Positions 11,993-24,899 of a stretch of DNA of 64,000 nt are shown here, piece after piece. The DNA is from Corynespora cassiicola (taxonomy: Eukaryota > Ascomycota > Dothideomycetes > Pleosporales > Corynesporascaceae), in assembly GCA_022059125.1 (NCBI GenBank), contig JAEUWY010000002.1, forward strand, positions 4,712,001 to 4,776,000, read 5' to 3'. How positions within the stretch are numbered: position 1 is the first letter of the stretch; each line of letters opens with the position of its first letter. Below the pieces are notes generated by a model that saw only the letters and a program-made list of their open reading frames with translations, did not search any database and was not told where the DNA came from. The translations under genes were made by a program, and so were the position numbers.

Positions 11993-12689
11993 ATGATTCA
12001 GAATAGACAGCTTCAAAAGCGTTGTATTCAGTGTGGCAAAGGCTGAAGTGAGTTGGGAGTTGTTACAGTGTAGAGAATTCGCCTCAAAGACGTGGGGACA
12101 TTAACGTGTTCGGCAAGCGAGCTGATTAGCTCTATTACGCGTCGCGTACAAAAACAGCTCTAGTTATTTTTAAGATAAACAAAATTAAAAGTAATTAATT
12201 TACTATTAAAATCTTACCCGTTCTACGTATATATAAATAGTTATAATAATCTAGATATAAGTACGTAGATATTTAAATATTTTATTTTGATTTTTTTAAA
12301 CTAGTTTAAAACCAGTTTAGCTGTATAAATTTTTAAATTATTTTATTAGAATTTCTAGTTTTTAAACTAATTAGTAATTATATTAAATTTATTTTAAAAA
12401 ATTGAAAAAAGTATATAAACTAACCAGGTTTTTTTTTTTTAAATAATAAGCTTAATACTTTTTATATATAATCTTTATTATTAAAGTTTTTTTTAGAATT
12501 AAGTGTTTGAATAAATATTAATTCTAATCTTCTTTCTATCTAAATAGTTTTTTATATTAATATAATATTATTTTAAACTATAATTTAATTAGTATTAATT
12601 TTTTTTAATTTTTTTTTTACTTATAATTTAATTTTATAAAAGCTAATTTAGCTTCTACTGTAAAAATATAAAGCGATTTATTTTTAATA

Positions 12690-12790
12690 CATTTTAAAAA
12701 CTATTTAGAATAAAGATTTACGGAACTAAAAAATAATTATAAATTAGAACTAACTGTTATTCTACAAGAAATCACACCGTGTTTCTAAAT
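12690..12790. repeat. Partial copy of the LTR sequence
   Basis: The segment around TAGAATAAAGATTTACGGAA followed by an AAATAATTATAAATTAGAAC-like run aligns with the early part of both LTRs described at 14.92 and 21.79 kb. It is a short, more diverged fragment, either a solo-LTR remnant or a nested insertion scar. Confidence 0.55.
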
Positions 12791-13429
12791 TTTCAGCTAA
12801 TTAAAGCGCTGGAAAAAAACTAAGCGAGAATAAATAACGGTGTATTTCTAACAGCGTACTCTACAGTTTTTCTAGTAGATATACTTTTTAAAAATTAAAA
12901 TAATTATAGAATAATATATTCTATTACTATACGCGGTACTTTTAAACTATATTTTAACTATTTAAATAGAAAAATATAAAAGTAAAAACTTAAATATTAC
13001 GTTTTAAAGTTTCTGCACAGACTATATAGTTAATTTAATTTTAGTTTTTAAAGCAGTGCGAAACCGCGTATACGCTAGAGTAAAATAATATTTTTATAAA
13101 AGTTAGATTTTAAAAAGTAACTCCCGCAGAGATACGCTTTATTATATACTTTTTAATTAAAAATAATAGTAAATAAAAAAGCGGTTAATTTTTATACTAA
13201 AGCCTCTTTTTCCGCTAAGTACTTTTTTTCTACTAAATACTTTTTTTCTACTAAATACGCTGTTTCTACTAAAAAAAGCTAGTAAAACTAAAAAATTTTT
13301 ACTACTAAAGGCAAGGCTTCTGCAGAGAGGCTTTCTAGATATAAAAAACCCGTATAACTAGAGGCACGGCTTCTGCTAAAAGAGAAAAAGAAAAAAAAAG
13401 AGAAAAAAGAGGCCTCCCGCTAGTATAGA

Positions 13430-13770
13430 AGACTTCTACTACAGGCGGCAAAGCTAGTAGAAAAAAAAAAGCTTTTTTTTATACAGAAAATATCTACTAC
13501 TAAAAACAGAGCTACTAGTAAAAAAGCAGCTGTTACTAAATACTTATATAAAAAAAAGCTTTTTTTATATAGAAAACGCTTACTACTAGCGGCAGAGCTA
13601 CTAGTAAAAAAACAGCTATTACTAAGTACTTATATAGAAAAAAAATCTTTTTTATACAGAAAACGCTTATTACTAAAAATAAAGCTACTAATAAAAAAGC
13701 AGCCGTTACTAAGTACTTACATAAAAAAAAAAACTTTTTTTTACTTTTACTAGTATATAAAACGTCTACT
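13430..13770. repeat. Short tandem array, unit about 87 bp
   Basis: GCTACTAGTAAAAAAGCAGC-like units start near 13511, 13597 and 13684, each followed by a TTACTAAGTACTTATATA-like run and a poly-A/poly-T hairpin (AAAAAAAGCTTTTTTT). A degenerate copy precedes them. The units have diverged by transitions, consistent with RIP. Confidence 0.65.
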
Positions 13771-14919
13771 AGCAGAGGTAAGACTTCTACTAAAAAAAAA
13801 AAAAAAACTTTCTATTTATAAAAAACTTTTACTACTACTAAAAGCGATATTCTACTAAAAAAAAAGTATTTTCTACTATAAAATACTTACTATAAGCGGT
13901 AGGTTTTTATTTTACACAGCTTTGTACAGAAAAAAAAAATTAGTAAAATATAAAAAAAATTTTAGTAAAAATTTTTTATGTATTAAAATTACTGGTTTTA
14001 TTCATAAACGCTAAGTCTTATTCTAATAAATAGTGTTTTTTATAAATACTTACCTTTACTACTAAATAGCTCTTTTATCTAAATCTATTTTTTTAAATAA
14101 GCTAACTTTTTTTATAAGTAGCTCGTCTAGAAGTACATCTTATTATATTTTTTTTAATAGTACTTATTATTTCTATAGTTTTAAATACTAACGCACTTTA
14201 GAAAGCGTCAGCATTAATAAAATAACTAAATATTACTTCTATAGTAAAGTAAATATTAATTTATAGTTAAAGTAGATACATACTACACAATACTAGAGTA
14301 TATTAAACTACTAGTCTGCTTTATTAACAAAATCGCCTTTAGTAAAATAGAAACTAATATCTAATTTTTTTAAACTATAGTTAATATCTAGCTATTTTAG
14401 TTAAAGCGTACTATATAGTAGTAGGCGGCTAAGTATACAGTCTACTAGTAACTTATTTATATACTACGCTAAATCTTATAAACCTGTAGTATATATAACT
14501 AGTAGTCTAGCTTAAATAGATACTTAGTTAACTAGAAGTATTTTTTTAATAAATAAGTTAAGTATTTTTTATAGTATCAGCTTTAGAACGCTTATTTCTA
14601 GTTTATTACAGAGTATAAACTAACGTTTTTTATATTTCTGTATACGCGTTATCTGCGCCTATAATTTTAAATATAATACTATTATATAATCTGTATTTAG
14701 CTTTTCTGCGTAATATTTTTAAAAGCGTTATTCTATAGTAAAAGTAGCTTAGTTAATATCTATCTTCTTAGATTAGATATTTTTATCTTCTAGTAAGGTT
14801 CGCCGCTTAATAAAATCGCAATACTATAAAATAAATATTTATTTATACTTTATATTAGAGATTAATCTCTAATTTTCGCCGCGCAGTATAGCAAAATAAA
14901 AATTCTACTTTTACTTAGT

Positions 14920-15285
14920 AATATACTTATAAGAACACAGGGCGACTTGTCTCCGATACGGCTCAGGTACTACTTAGAATAAGAGTTTACAGAACTAGAG
15001 AATAATTACAAGTCGGAACCTATAGGTCTTGTACGAAAAAATATTTCTAAACTACAGAACTATCTAGAACTATCGCAACTTTTTATAGTTTTCCTTTAGT
15101 ATCTTATTCTAAGTTTAGTCTAGTTTTATTTTTTAGTTATTATAGAAGGGTACAAAAAAATAAAAAATTAGAGCTAAGTTAGATATTAAAAGCTAGAGAT
15201 TAAATGTAAAGTTCTGAATTACGTGCGTAATATTTAAAAGTAAATATATTTAGACTTTATACAAACGAAGTTTGTTATATTACTT
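14920..15285. repeat. LTR (left copy)
   Basis: It begins around GGGCGACTTGTCTCCGATAC and ends around ACGAAGTTTGTTATATTAC. It aligns along its length with 21785-22150 in direct orientation. This copy keeps slightly more G/C at its start than the right copy. The exact ends are uncertain because the terminal dinucleotides are mutated. Confidence 0.75.
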
Positions 15286-18200
15286 TTTTTTTAGTAAATA
15301 AATTATTCTAATCTGTTCTAAGTTATAGCCTATTTAGAAAAAATATAAATATTTTTTATTAAAAGCGGGGCACTTTATTTTGTTATTTATTTCTTACTTC
15401 TAGTACTTTATAGAAAGAAGTATTACGCGTTTACGTAACTAGTAAAATACTTTTATAAAGCTACTGCCTAGCAGGTATAAATTTAGTTTTTCAGCTTTTT
15501 TTTTTTTTTTTTTTTTACTTTTTTACTTATTACGTTCCGTAAGTAGTTTATTCCGGATCTAATACCTTTACTAACTTTTTCTAAAGCTTTCTATTATTAA
15601 ATCGGCCCTCTAATTTACTTTATAATACCTATTTTAGTTTTATTTAGTACTTTATTAGCAGTTTACTGTAAAATATGCTTACGCGCCTATTACATATTAG
15701 TAAAAAAATATATAATTAATTTTAAGTTTAAGTTAACTTTAAGTAAGAAGTGCGAGTACTGTACTACTTAGAAAAATTTATATAAGCCGGTATATATCTA
15801 ACTTAGTGCGCATTTAGAATAGTTAGCTAATACTTTATTCTAGATTTTAGAGTACTGTACTGCTAAGTACGAGGCATTAATACAAACTATAAGTAACTAA
15901 AAAAAGAATTTAAATAACTTTATTTTAACTACTATAGTAAGAATTACGGCTAGAGCTGTTTTAGTAGTAGCTTAGATAACTAGAGTAGAGTTAGAACGCA
16001 TACAAACTAAAAAAGTGTTACTAACTATTTATATAACTCTAAAAGCGGTCTAGCAGAGTATAGAAAAAATAAATTAAAAGCTAGCTAATTTAAAAACAGT
16101 TTTTTTACGCAGTCTAGTTTGCGTAAATAGAAAAAAAGCTGCTAAATCTACTAAGTTTTTTTTAGTAAAGTAGTTTCGGCGGGCGGGCAGATTAGATAAA
16201 ATATTACTAAAGCTTAAAAATAAGTTTAAATTAGAAAAATCTAATAGTAATAGCGATCTAATTTTTAATAAAAATAAAGAGAACTAGTAGTTAGGCCTGA
16301 GGAGTTTCGGAGGCGGGTCTAAAAAAAGTTCTAAATAGACATCTAATAACTATTCTATTCTACTCTATTATCTTATAAGTAATTTATATTTTTTATTTTT
16401 TGCTTCTATGCTTAAAGCTATTAGTTTAGAAATCTAAAAAGTTCTAGCTTGTCCGGGTACTTATTATAAAATACTTTTAGCTTATATAAAGCTTTTATAA
16501 AGTTTAATGCGTTATACTACGTAGAGTCCAGATTATATCTAATTTAACTTATTTAGTACTTTAGTAATAAGCGTACCAGTTTGCTAGCGAGAATATTCTC
16601 TACTTTCTATTTTTCTACTTTATTAATAGGTACTCCGCTAAGTTTCAGAGCCTCTTATTTTAAAAAAAAGTTAGCTAAGTTTTTATATAGAACATCTAGT
16701 ATAAATATATTATAGATTTTTAATCCGGGAGGCAGTTTAAAGCGGTATAAATAATCTACTTTTTTTAGTATTTTAAAGAGATCTGTCTACTGTTCAGACA
16801 GCTTTTAGCTTAGTTTTATAGATATTAGATTTTTTATACTAAGATATACTTAATCTCTAATATTCTAATCTACTTATTAGTAATAGAGGTTAACTTAAGC
16901 TTATATTTATTTCTAAGCTTTTTTAAAATTTTTTTTCGTAAGCTTCTATACTCTATATATTTATAAAGCAAGTACTAGAGCGTTTTAGTAGTTTAGTCTT
17001 TTCTAAGACTTAGAAGATTCTGGCTTTTTCTAATGCTAACTCTAACGGGGTTTAGAACTGAATAGAACTTAGTAGAGAGTTATTTCTAAGCTTATATATA
17101 AGAGAGTAATCTAAACGCGATCTATTAACGGCAGAAGTTCGCTTTAGTTATTTTAGTAGTAGCTTATAAATAATTTTAGTCTTTAGTTAATATATTAGTT
17201 TATAATTTTAGTTTAGTTATTTATTTTTTTATAATATACAGTAAACAGTTTAACTTTAACGCTAATAATTCAATAGAATTTAAACTAGAAACTAGAAATA
17301 AACTGTAGTCTTTAGTCTGATATAATTAACTTTAAAGTATATCTAAATTAGTATATCTACTAAATAAACAGATAAGCTATACTATGTGCGTTAGTATTTT
17401 TATAATATAGAATTAATACAGCTTACTTAGAAAGTTGATTAATAATTACTAAAATCTAATTATAGCCAGCTTTGTTATAAAGAAATTTTTTAAAGTCTAT
17501 ACAGAAGTATTATATAAAACGGTTTAGAATAGAAAAAAAATAGATCTCTCTAGTAGAACGAATTTATTTTAGATATATTTATTAACAGATAAAGCAGTTC
17601 TGTATATATTACTTATATAAGTTACTTATACCTTTTTAGTAGTACTTTTAGGCTAATAGCTGGTAGGTTTTCGTAGCGCTGAGGTGTGCTAAAAAAACTT
17701 AGTTATAAGCTTTTTATATTAAGCGTGTGATAAGCGTCAAGTTCTAAAAAATATATAATTAATATTAGTATAATATAAGTCTATTATATATTTAGTACTA
17801 GTTAAAAAAGTTTTCGCGTTTTTTTATAAAGCTTAATTAATTTTTTTTTAGAAGGGTATTAATAAGTTCGAGAGAGTTAAAGCTTATTAGATTCTCTAGA
17901 AATATTGTATATACACGAGCCACACACTTAGTTTAAACTCTAATATATTTCTAAGCTAACTTAGCGTTAATACAGAGATTAAAGTAATATAGTTTTATTA
18001 GCACGCGAAAACAGTTATCGCGCTAGATAGTAAAAAAATTTTTAAAATTTTATTTATAACAGCTAAAAATATTAGCTTTAGTATTATTTTTATTTAGAGT
18101 ATATTTAATTCAGAAGTTAAAGAGCGCTAGTTTTTCTACCTATTTTACTTATCTAGTATTTAGAATCTTAGTCGTTATAAAGTATTCTAGTAATTTATAA

Positions 18201-21200
18201 TTAGAATATATCTAAATCTAATACTTTACGGAGAAGAGATTAGCTCGCTATTTCTAAAAGGCGGTAATAATAGCGAAAAGTTTTTTATTATATATTTTCT
18301 AGTTAAGCTTAAAACTAGATAGAGTTTTGCTGTAAAAAGCATATAAGTACTAATTTCTGTTAGTATATTACTAAGACTGTACGTCTGCGATAGCGCTATT
18401 AAATATATTAGTTTCTAGTTTTATAAGTAGTTTAGAATTAAAATAATAAAAAGTTAGAATAGAAAGAAGAGAGTTTTTTAAGGTCTTAAATGCTTAGTCG
18501 TATTTTTAGATCTATTTAAAAAGTATAGTAGAGCTTTAAAGTATACTAATTAGTAGAATAATACAGAAATATTCCAGTACGAATTATTAGTAGAAGCTAG
18601 TAAATTTAAAAAAAAACTTTACTTCTATAACAGTAGTAGATCGGACCTAATTCTATAAAGCTTTAACTTTTTCTAAATCTACTTTTAGTTTTTAGTTAGT
18701 TAGAATATATTCTAAGTATTAGGTACGTTTTATATAGAATTTAGATTTAGCTATATCTATTTATAGTCTAGCTTAACGTAGTTATTCTAAAATAGCTTTA
18801 ATATACTAGATATAAATTCGTTTATTTTTAGAGTAGATAAGAATATTATTTAGATATGTAATACAAAAGTTATTAAGGTAGTTAATTAGAACGTTGTTTA
18901 TGTATCGCTGGAAAGTAGCTGATCTGTTATATAATCTAAATAGAAGAACTTTATATTTATACGTTCTGTATTATATCTAAAAAGTAGTATATTCTTTATT
19001 ATTAAAGTTTATTTAAATTTTATTAAATACAGCGTAAATGTCTAACTTAGTAAAAACTTTAGCCTTACTAGACTTTACTAGAAGTTCGTTTATTTTAAGT
19101 ATTAGATAGATATTCTTTTTAGTTAGAGCGTTTAGTTTATAATAGTTAATATATACTTTAAGCTTTCTATTTGCTTTACAAACACACAGAATAAATAATA
19201 TAAAAAAGCTTTAACTCTATTTAATAAGACTGTATTATAGTTAAGTTATTACAAACTTTTAGATAGCTTTAAGTTTTTTAAAGTTCTGCTTATACAGAGA
19301 ACTGTAGCTGTTTAAAAAAAGTTTAGTAAAAATAATTTTATAGTTATAGAGTTAGTAGAGCGGAAGTTAGAGTGCGGTCTTAGAGTCAAATATATTCTAG
19401 TATATCTAATATATAGAAGAAAGTTAGAATAATGCCGGAACTGCAGTATTCTAAGTTCTAAAAAAAAAGTTCTTAATTAGTTAGTTAATCTTAAAAATAG
19501 TTATTGTAAAAAATTTATCTTTAAATTATTTTATTTAGAAATAAAAAGTATTAGCTAAGATAGCAGCTATTTAGAAACCTTAACTAAACTTAAAATTTAG
19601 TTAAAAGTTAGTTAGAAGAGGGCGTCTAAGCTAAAAAAGTTTTAGTTCTTAAAATTAATACAGATAAGTTTTTAAGCTTTAATAGTATCTAGTTTAGTTA
19701 GTTTTCTAAAAGGCGTTTTTTTAAAAAATATCTTGCTCTGCACTCTAGCTAGTAGATAGTTAGTATAAGTATTAAAGTATAAATAGAGTAGGTATATATA
19801 AAAGTAGGTGCTGAGGGGGCCAGATAATCCGATTATATTCTGTGTCTAGTTTAAGTTTAAATCTTTTTATTTATTTCAGACTAATAATACAGTTTTAAGA
19901 TCTAAAGTTAAGAATAATAAAAAAGTAATTTAGTATTGTACGTCTATTCAGGCGAAAATAGAGGTAGATATAATAAGTAACTAAAAATTTAATCAAATCT
20001 TAAAAACTGCGTACCTTAACCTAGTAAAGCAGTTTTCAGATTAGAATCTAAAAAATACAAGATAATAAAATCGTAATAGAAGTATTAATAAACAAAAAAC
20101 CTTGTGTGCTAGTATTAATAAGAGAATATAAATAGATTTTAAACCCGTTAGAATAGAGAACTAAAAGTACTCTAAAGTGCTTTTTTTCTAGTAAATTTAA
20201 AATCTTTATTAGTAATAGGTTGTACTTACCTAAACCTAGAGCAGAAAATTTTTCTAGACGTTTTTATTTTTTAATTAAAATAGATCTAGGTTACGGAAGT
20301 TAAGCGTATCTTTAAATTAGTTATATAAATTATTTTTTATATTAATTTAGTTTACTCGCAGAAGGTTGTAGTTGTATAAAAAATAGCTTTACTTACTACA
20401 GTTATAGCAGTTTTTTTCTACAGCCTAAGCTGTTTTAAGTAGCTTAGTAATTTCGCGTTAGTATAGTAGTTGCGACTCTATACGAGTAGTGCTTAAATAA
20501 GTAGTATTTTTTAGTCTGTTAGAAGCGGTAGAAATAACTGCTAATTTCTAAAATTCTAAAACTTTAAAAAATAGAAGTAGAGTATTACTTTTTCTACTTT
20601 AGATTATATTTAATACGGGGTTACTTCGGCGTTCTATATTATAAGCTAACAGATGTTTTACTATGTTGTTAAAGAAGTTATTCTACAGAGATTTAAATCT
20701 AAGATTTAGAACTCGCAGAGCTAGGGTGATTTTTTTCTATAAGTAAAAGAACTACTTTTTTTGTTGTACTCTGCTTTTAATAGCAGCAGATAGAAATTAG
20801 ATTTTAAAAGTAGAAAAGGTTTTTTTTTATTCTATCTGCAAGTAGTAGAAAGCTACTTAATTTTCTGCTTTTTTGTTTTTTAAAATAAAATATAATTTTA
20901 GAAAATTAAGTATTTTCTTAGCGTTAAAAAACCGTTTTTAAAAGTTATTAGTTAAGTAATAAAGCTTTAAGTATTCGCGAGCTAGTTCTAACGTATATTT
21001 TTAAACTTCTGCTATACGAGCTTACTTAGTAGAATAGTAGTTCTAATTAATATTAAGGCAATCTTAGATAGAGGCTAGCTATTATAAAAAGATAACAGTT
21101 TTTCTGTCGCTAAAAAGCTTAATTTTAAAAATTTACTTAGATAACTTTATTTAAACTAAAATTAAAAATAACTTAGATAGTTGTTAGATACGAGTTAATA

Positions 21201-21784
21201 GTAATAGTTTTAGCTATTTTTTATTTTAAAGAGAAGAGTCTGTAGCAGCGGCTTTGAGTTCTAATATTCTAGCTTATAACTATAAAATCTCTATCTCTAT
21301 TAGTATAGAATAGAGATCGTCGTTATTAGATTAAAATAGAAATCTAGTAGATTCCGGATCGTTGTTAGAGAGTTAAAATAGAAATCTAGTAAGTTTTAGA
21401 TTATTATTAGAGGGTTAGAGCTGCTTTTACAGCCGGCTTAATCTTTAAACAGTATCTTTCTAAAATATATTTAGCAGGTATATAGAGCCAGATATTAATA
21501 GTTAGAATTAATTCTAGTAAGTTTTTAGTAGTTATTTAGTTTCTACTTTAGCGTATAACGCGTTTTTTCTAAAAGTAATCTAACTTATATAAAAGTAGAA
21601 GTTCTAAACCTAAAAACTTTAGTTATTAAAAGATCTAAAAAATTTTAACTTTATTAAAAGTTAAAAACGTATGTAGTAATTTAGAACGGACCCGATTTAA
21701 CACATATACTATCTAATTATACTTCTTTTTATAATAAATAGAAAAATAATATTTTTAAGCTGTTACCGGCGAAAAGTAGTTTAG

Positions 21785-22150
21785 AAATATAATATAAAAA
21801 TATAGAGCGACTTATCTCTAATACAGCTTAGATACTACTTAAAATAAGAGTTTACAGAACTAAAAAATAATTATAAGTTAGAATCTATAGGTCTTGTACG
21901 AAAAAATATTTCTAAACTACAGAACTATTTAGAACTATCGCAATCTTTTATAGTTTCTTTTTAGTATCTTATTCTAAGTCTAGTCTAGTTCTATTTTTTA
22001 GTTATTATAGAAAAGTATAAAAAGATAAGAGATCAGAGCTAAGTTAGATATCGGAAGCTAGAAATTAGATGTAAAGTTCTGAATTACGTGCGCGATGCTT
22101 AGAAATAAATATATTCGGATTTTGTGCGAACGAGGTTCGTCACAATACTA
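21785..22150. repeat. LTR (right copy)
   Basis: Direct repeat of the left LTR. Shared landmarks are AGAGTTTACAGAACTA, ATAGGTCTTGTACGAAAAAA and GTAAAGTTCTGAATTACGTG. It ends with GAACGAGGTTCGTCACAATAC, a version with more C and G than the left copy at this end, so the two copies were mutated independently. Confidence 0.75.
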
Positions 22151-24451
22151 CGAAAAGAAATATATAAAAAAACTATAGTATGTATTAAAAGTAATAAGTA
22201 TAGAGATTAGTAAAGTTAACAGTAGTAGCGAGTTATTCTGTTATTATTTTTAATATAAAAAACGCTACTGTTATATAACAGTTTTTTAGTTATTTATTAT
22301 ATAGCTAAAGGCTACTACAGCCGCTGTCTGGATTATTTCTAATATATATACTATATTTAGATTTAAGTACTTATTAAAAAAGTTATAGTATTTCTGCTGC
22401 TTGCTAGTAGGTACTATATCTATTACTATACGTTTTTTTTTAAAATTTGTTTAAATGTCTGTATAGCGCAGTAGTACTTTTTTATTTAACTTTACTATTA
22501 TATTCTGCGTTTTGTTTCTACTCTACTGCTTTATAGTAACTTACTATTTTTTATAACTTTTTTTTATTAATAGCTTTTATATACTAGCTAGTAAAAATAA
22601 AAAAGTTTTTTTTTTGTGTCGCGCGCGCTTACAGCCGCTTCTATTTAATTTTTATAATATTTACTATATTTTTTTACTACTATTATTTATAACGTTTATA
22701 TTTATAGTTTTTAAATAGTTAATAACAGCTGCTGTAAAATACTTACTATAAAACTACTAAAATACGTTAATAAAAGTACAAGCTATAAATATAGTAAGAT
22801 TTTTAGAGTAAGCGTTACTAACTATATAGAAAACTTTTTTTAAGTTACTAAAATAATAGTATAGATTTTCTACTATATTAATATTTAGCGCGTCCTCTAG
22901 TCTAGTTACGTAATATTTTATATTAAAAGATAATACTATTATATAAGTATTAAGTGTAGGTAGATTAGCTTTAAAAGTGCTAAGCTAAGCTTTAAAAATC
23001 TAGTAGTATATAGTCTGTGCATCCAGCTCCGCGCGTTTTATATTTTTTTTCTATTTAAAACTTTTTATTTTTTTTTTTATTTAAAATTTTTTATTTTCTA
23101 CTTCTAATTAAAATCTAGTTTATTTTTCTGTAATTTATATCTGACGTTAGTCGCTACGTATTATATTATTTTTATTATTACTTTTTAATCTGTCTGCTCT
23201 GTTTCTATTATATTTTTAATACTAAGTATTACTATAAAAAGTAATATAGCTAGATCTTTTTTATTACGCGCAGAGCTATTAACAAATATACTTTTATTTT
23301 TAATATTATAATAATTAAATAAGTATAGAATATTTTGTTTAGTTACGCACTTATTAGTAAACTGCTAGTTTATAATAGGCTAATATATAAGTTTTACAGA
23401 TATCTAGCTACTACTACTTATATAATATAGAAACACGCTAAGCGCTAATATTACTAAAAAGCTAGATTTAACGTAGTCTGAAAAAACGCTGCTATTTAAA
23501 CTATATTTACTAATAAAAACTAGCGCTTTTTTAAAATAGTACTATTTATTTCTATTTTTTTTTCTATTACAGCTGTTACTAACTAAAGCTTTAAAACTTT
23601 TTTATAATAAAACTAAAAATATAATAGATAAAAAAATATTTAGCTTGCAGTATTAGAGAATTACAGAGTATAAACTATATCTAACTAGAATTAGTAAATA
23701 AAATAAATATAATAGGCTGCTCTCTTCCGCGATTAGAACTTTTATACTATTATTTAAACTAAATAAAAGTTTAAAATAGATAAATCTTTTTTAATAGTTA
23801 TATAAAAAAATATTTTTTGTATTATAAAGTTCTGCAGAGCTAGTTTTAAAATATAATATATCTACTAATATAATAGTAAGCTAGTATTTTACTAGCTTAA
23901 TAGCTTACAGTTTACTATATATACTCCGCAGCTATTTAGTATTTTTTATAAATTAGTTACGCACTATTACTACTACAGCTATTAAATAAAACTAATATAC
24001 TACTATCTGCGCACAGTAGATAAGTCTAACTAATATAAGTATATTTATTTATTAGAGAAAAGCGATGCTCTGCGCAGTCTGTAGTCTACTATTACTTTAC
24101 TATAAATAAATAAAAAAAAAGTTAACTAACTAGTATTTAATATTAGTATTTATATGTAGATAACGAGTACTAAACACAGCATTAAGTTAAGTATTATTTA
24201 TTTTACTGCTGTGCTTAGTATTAACTCTACTACTACTATATTTTAGCACTCTATTAGCTATAAGCAGATACTAGCTGCTCTGCTGTACTATAGTTACTTA
24301 CTACTTTTTAAATATACTTTTTCTACTAGTAGCTAATAGTTTTTTAATAATTTATTAGATATTTTTCGTGCTGTGCGCAACTAGTAGCTTATTAATAGCT
24401 TTTCTACGCTTTTTTAGTATATTAATAACTTTTTTACTTTTGCTCGGGCTT

Positions 24452-24899
24452 TTACTATCTATAATTCAGGTGTTGGTGTTCATACATCCAAATTTGGAGG
24501 TTTTGGCTGCTGCTTTTGGAGGCACCAACACCGCGCACAGCCCCTGCAATCTCTTGCCGCTTTAAACCATTAAGCGAACCACCCATGTCTTCCTGTCAAC
24601 GCTCAGACCTAACAAGGTGAATGCTACGCCTCAATTCAAGCGCTTATGTTCGAAGCGCTGGTGTTCGTGTACAAATAACTGTCCCTTCCTCTCCAACACC
24701 GTCATTATAGCCTCATGCCCTTCCGAAATTTCTAATATCCCTGCAACACTCACATTTACACAAGTATACTCCAAGCCTGGATTCATGAGCCTAACCACTT
24801 CTTCGTTTCGTCTCCGATCTCTATTGCTATTCCCATTTCCGCTCTGTATATATCTAACGGCGCCTTAACCATCCTTTTTAATATTGCAATACCTCGACA
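24452..24899. other. Edge of AT-rich block: candidate left boundary of a captain-led element, with inverted repeats
   Basis: Composition returns to normal within about 20 bp. At 24452-24463 is TTAC, seven bases, then A. Just inside lies GGTGTTGGTG (24469-24478), repeated inverted as CACCAACACC at 24523-24532, with the 12-bp palindrome TCCAAATTTGGA (24487-24498) between them. The captain ATG follows 367 bp further on. Starship elements usually start a few hundred bases upstream of their captain, so this is the most likely 5' edge. The TTAC(N7)A pattern is one I recall as a reported target site for some Starships; it is also frequent by chance in AT-rich DNA. No gene is seen in 24533-24899. Confidence 0.4.

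Larger units (their letters stand above)
14920..22150. mobile_element. Decayed LTR retrotransposon, about 7.2 kb, RIP-mutated
   Basis: Two direct repeats of about 350-365 bp bound this interval (14920-15285 and 21785-22150). The spacing of about 7 kb is typical of a full-length fungal Ty3/Gypsy- or Ty1/Copia-type element. The interior has no reading frame left, so I cannot assign superfamily, strand or domain order. The two LTRs differ mostly by C/T and G/A changes, in keeping with RIP and not with random drift. Confidence 0.75.
12160..24460. repeat. 12 kb AT-rich block with RIP-like decay, no intact genes
   Basis: Composition changes sharply near 12160 and again near 24460. Inside, the sequence is dominated by A, T and TA steps, with stops in every frame and no ORF of 60 codons until the very end. 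Residual G and C sit mostly in contexts such as CGC, TAG and CTA, as expected when CpA is converted to TpA. This is the usual appearance of RIP-mutated transposon nests in Pezizomycotina. I recognise one LTR pair (see below), a partial LTR copy and one short tandem array; the rest (about 12.16-14.9 and 22.15-24.46 kb) holds nothing I can identify. It separates the metabolite cluster from the recombinase/NLR region. Confidence 0.9.

Noticed and set aside
24368..24565. 65-codon hydrophobic ORF at the edge of the AT-rich block
   Set aside because: It crosses the composition boundary; its hydrophobicity comes from T-rich DNA.
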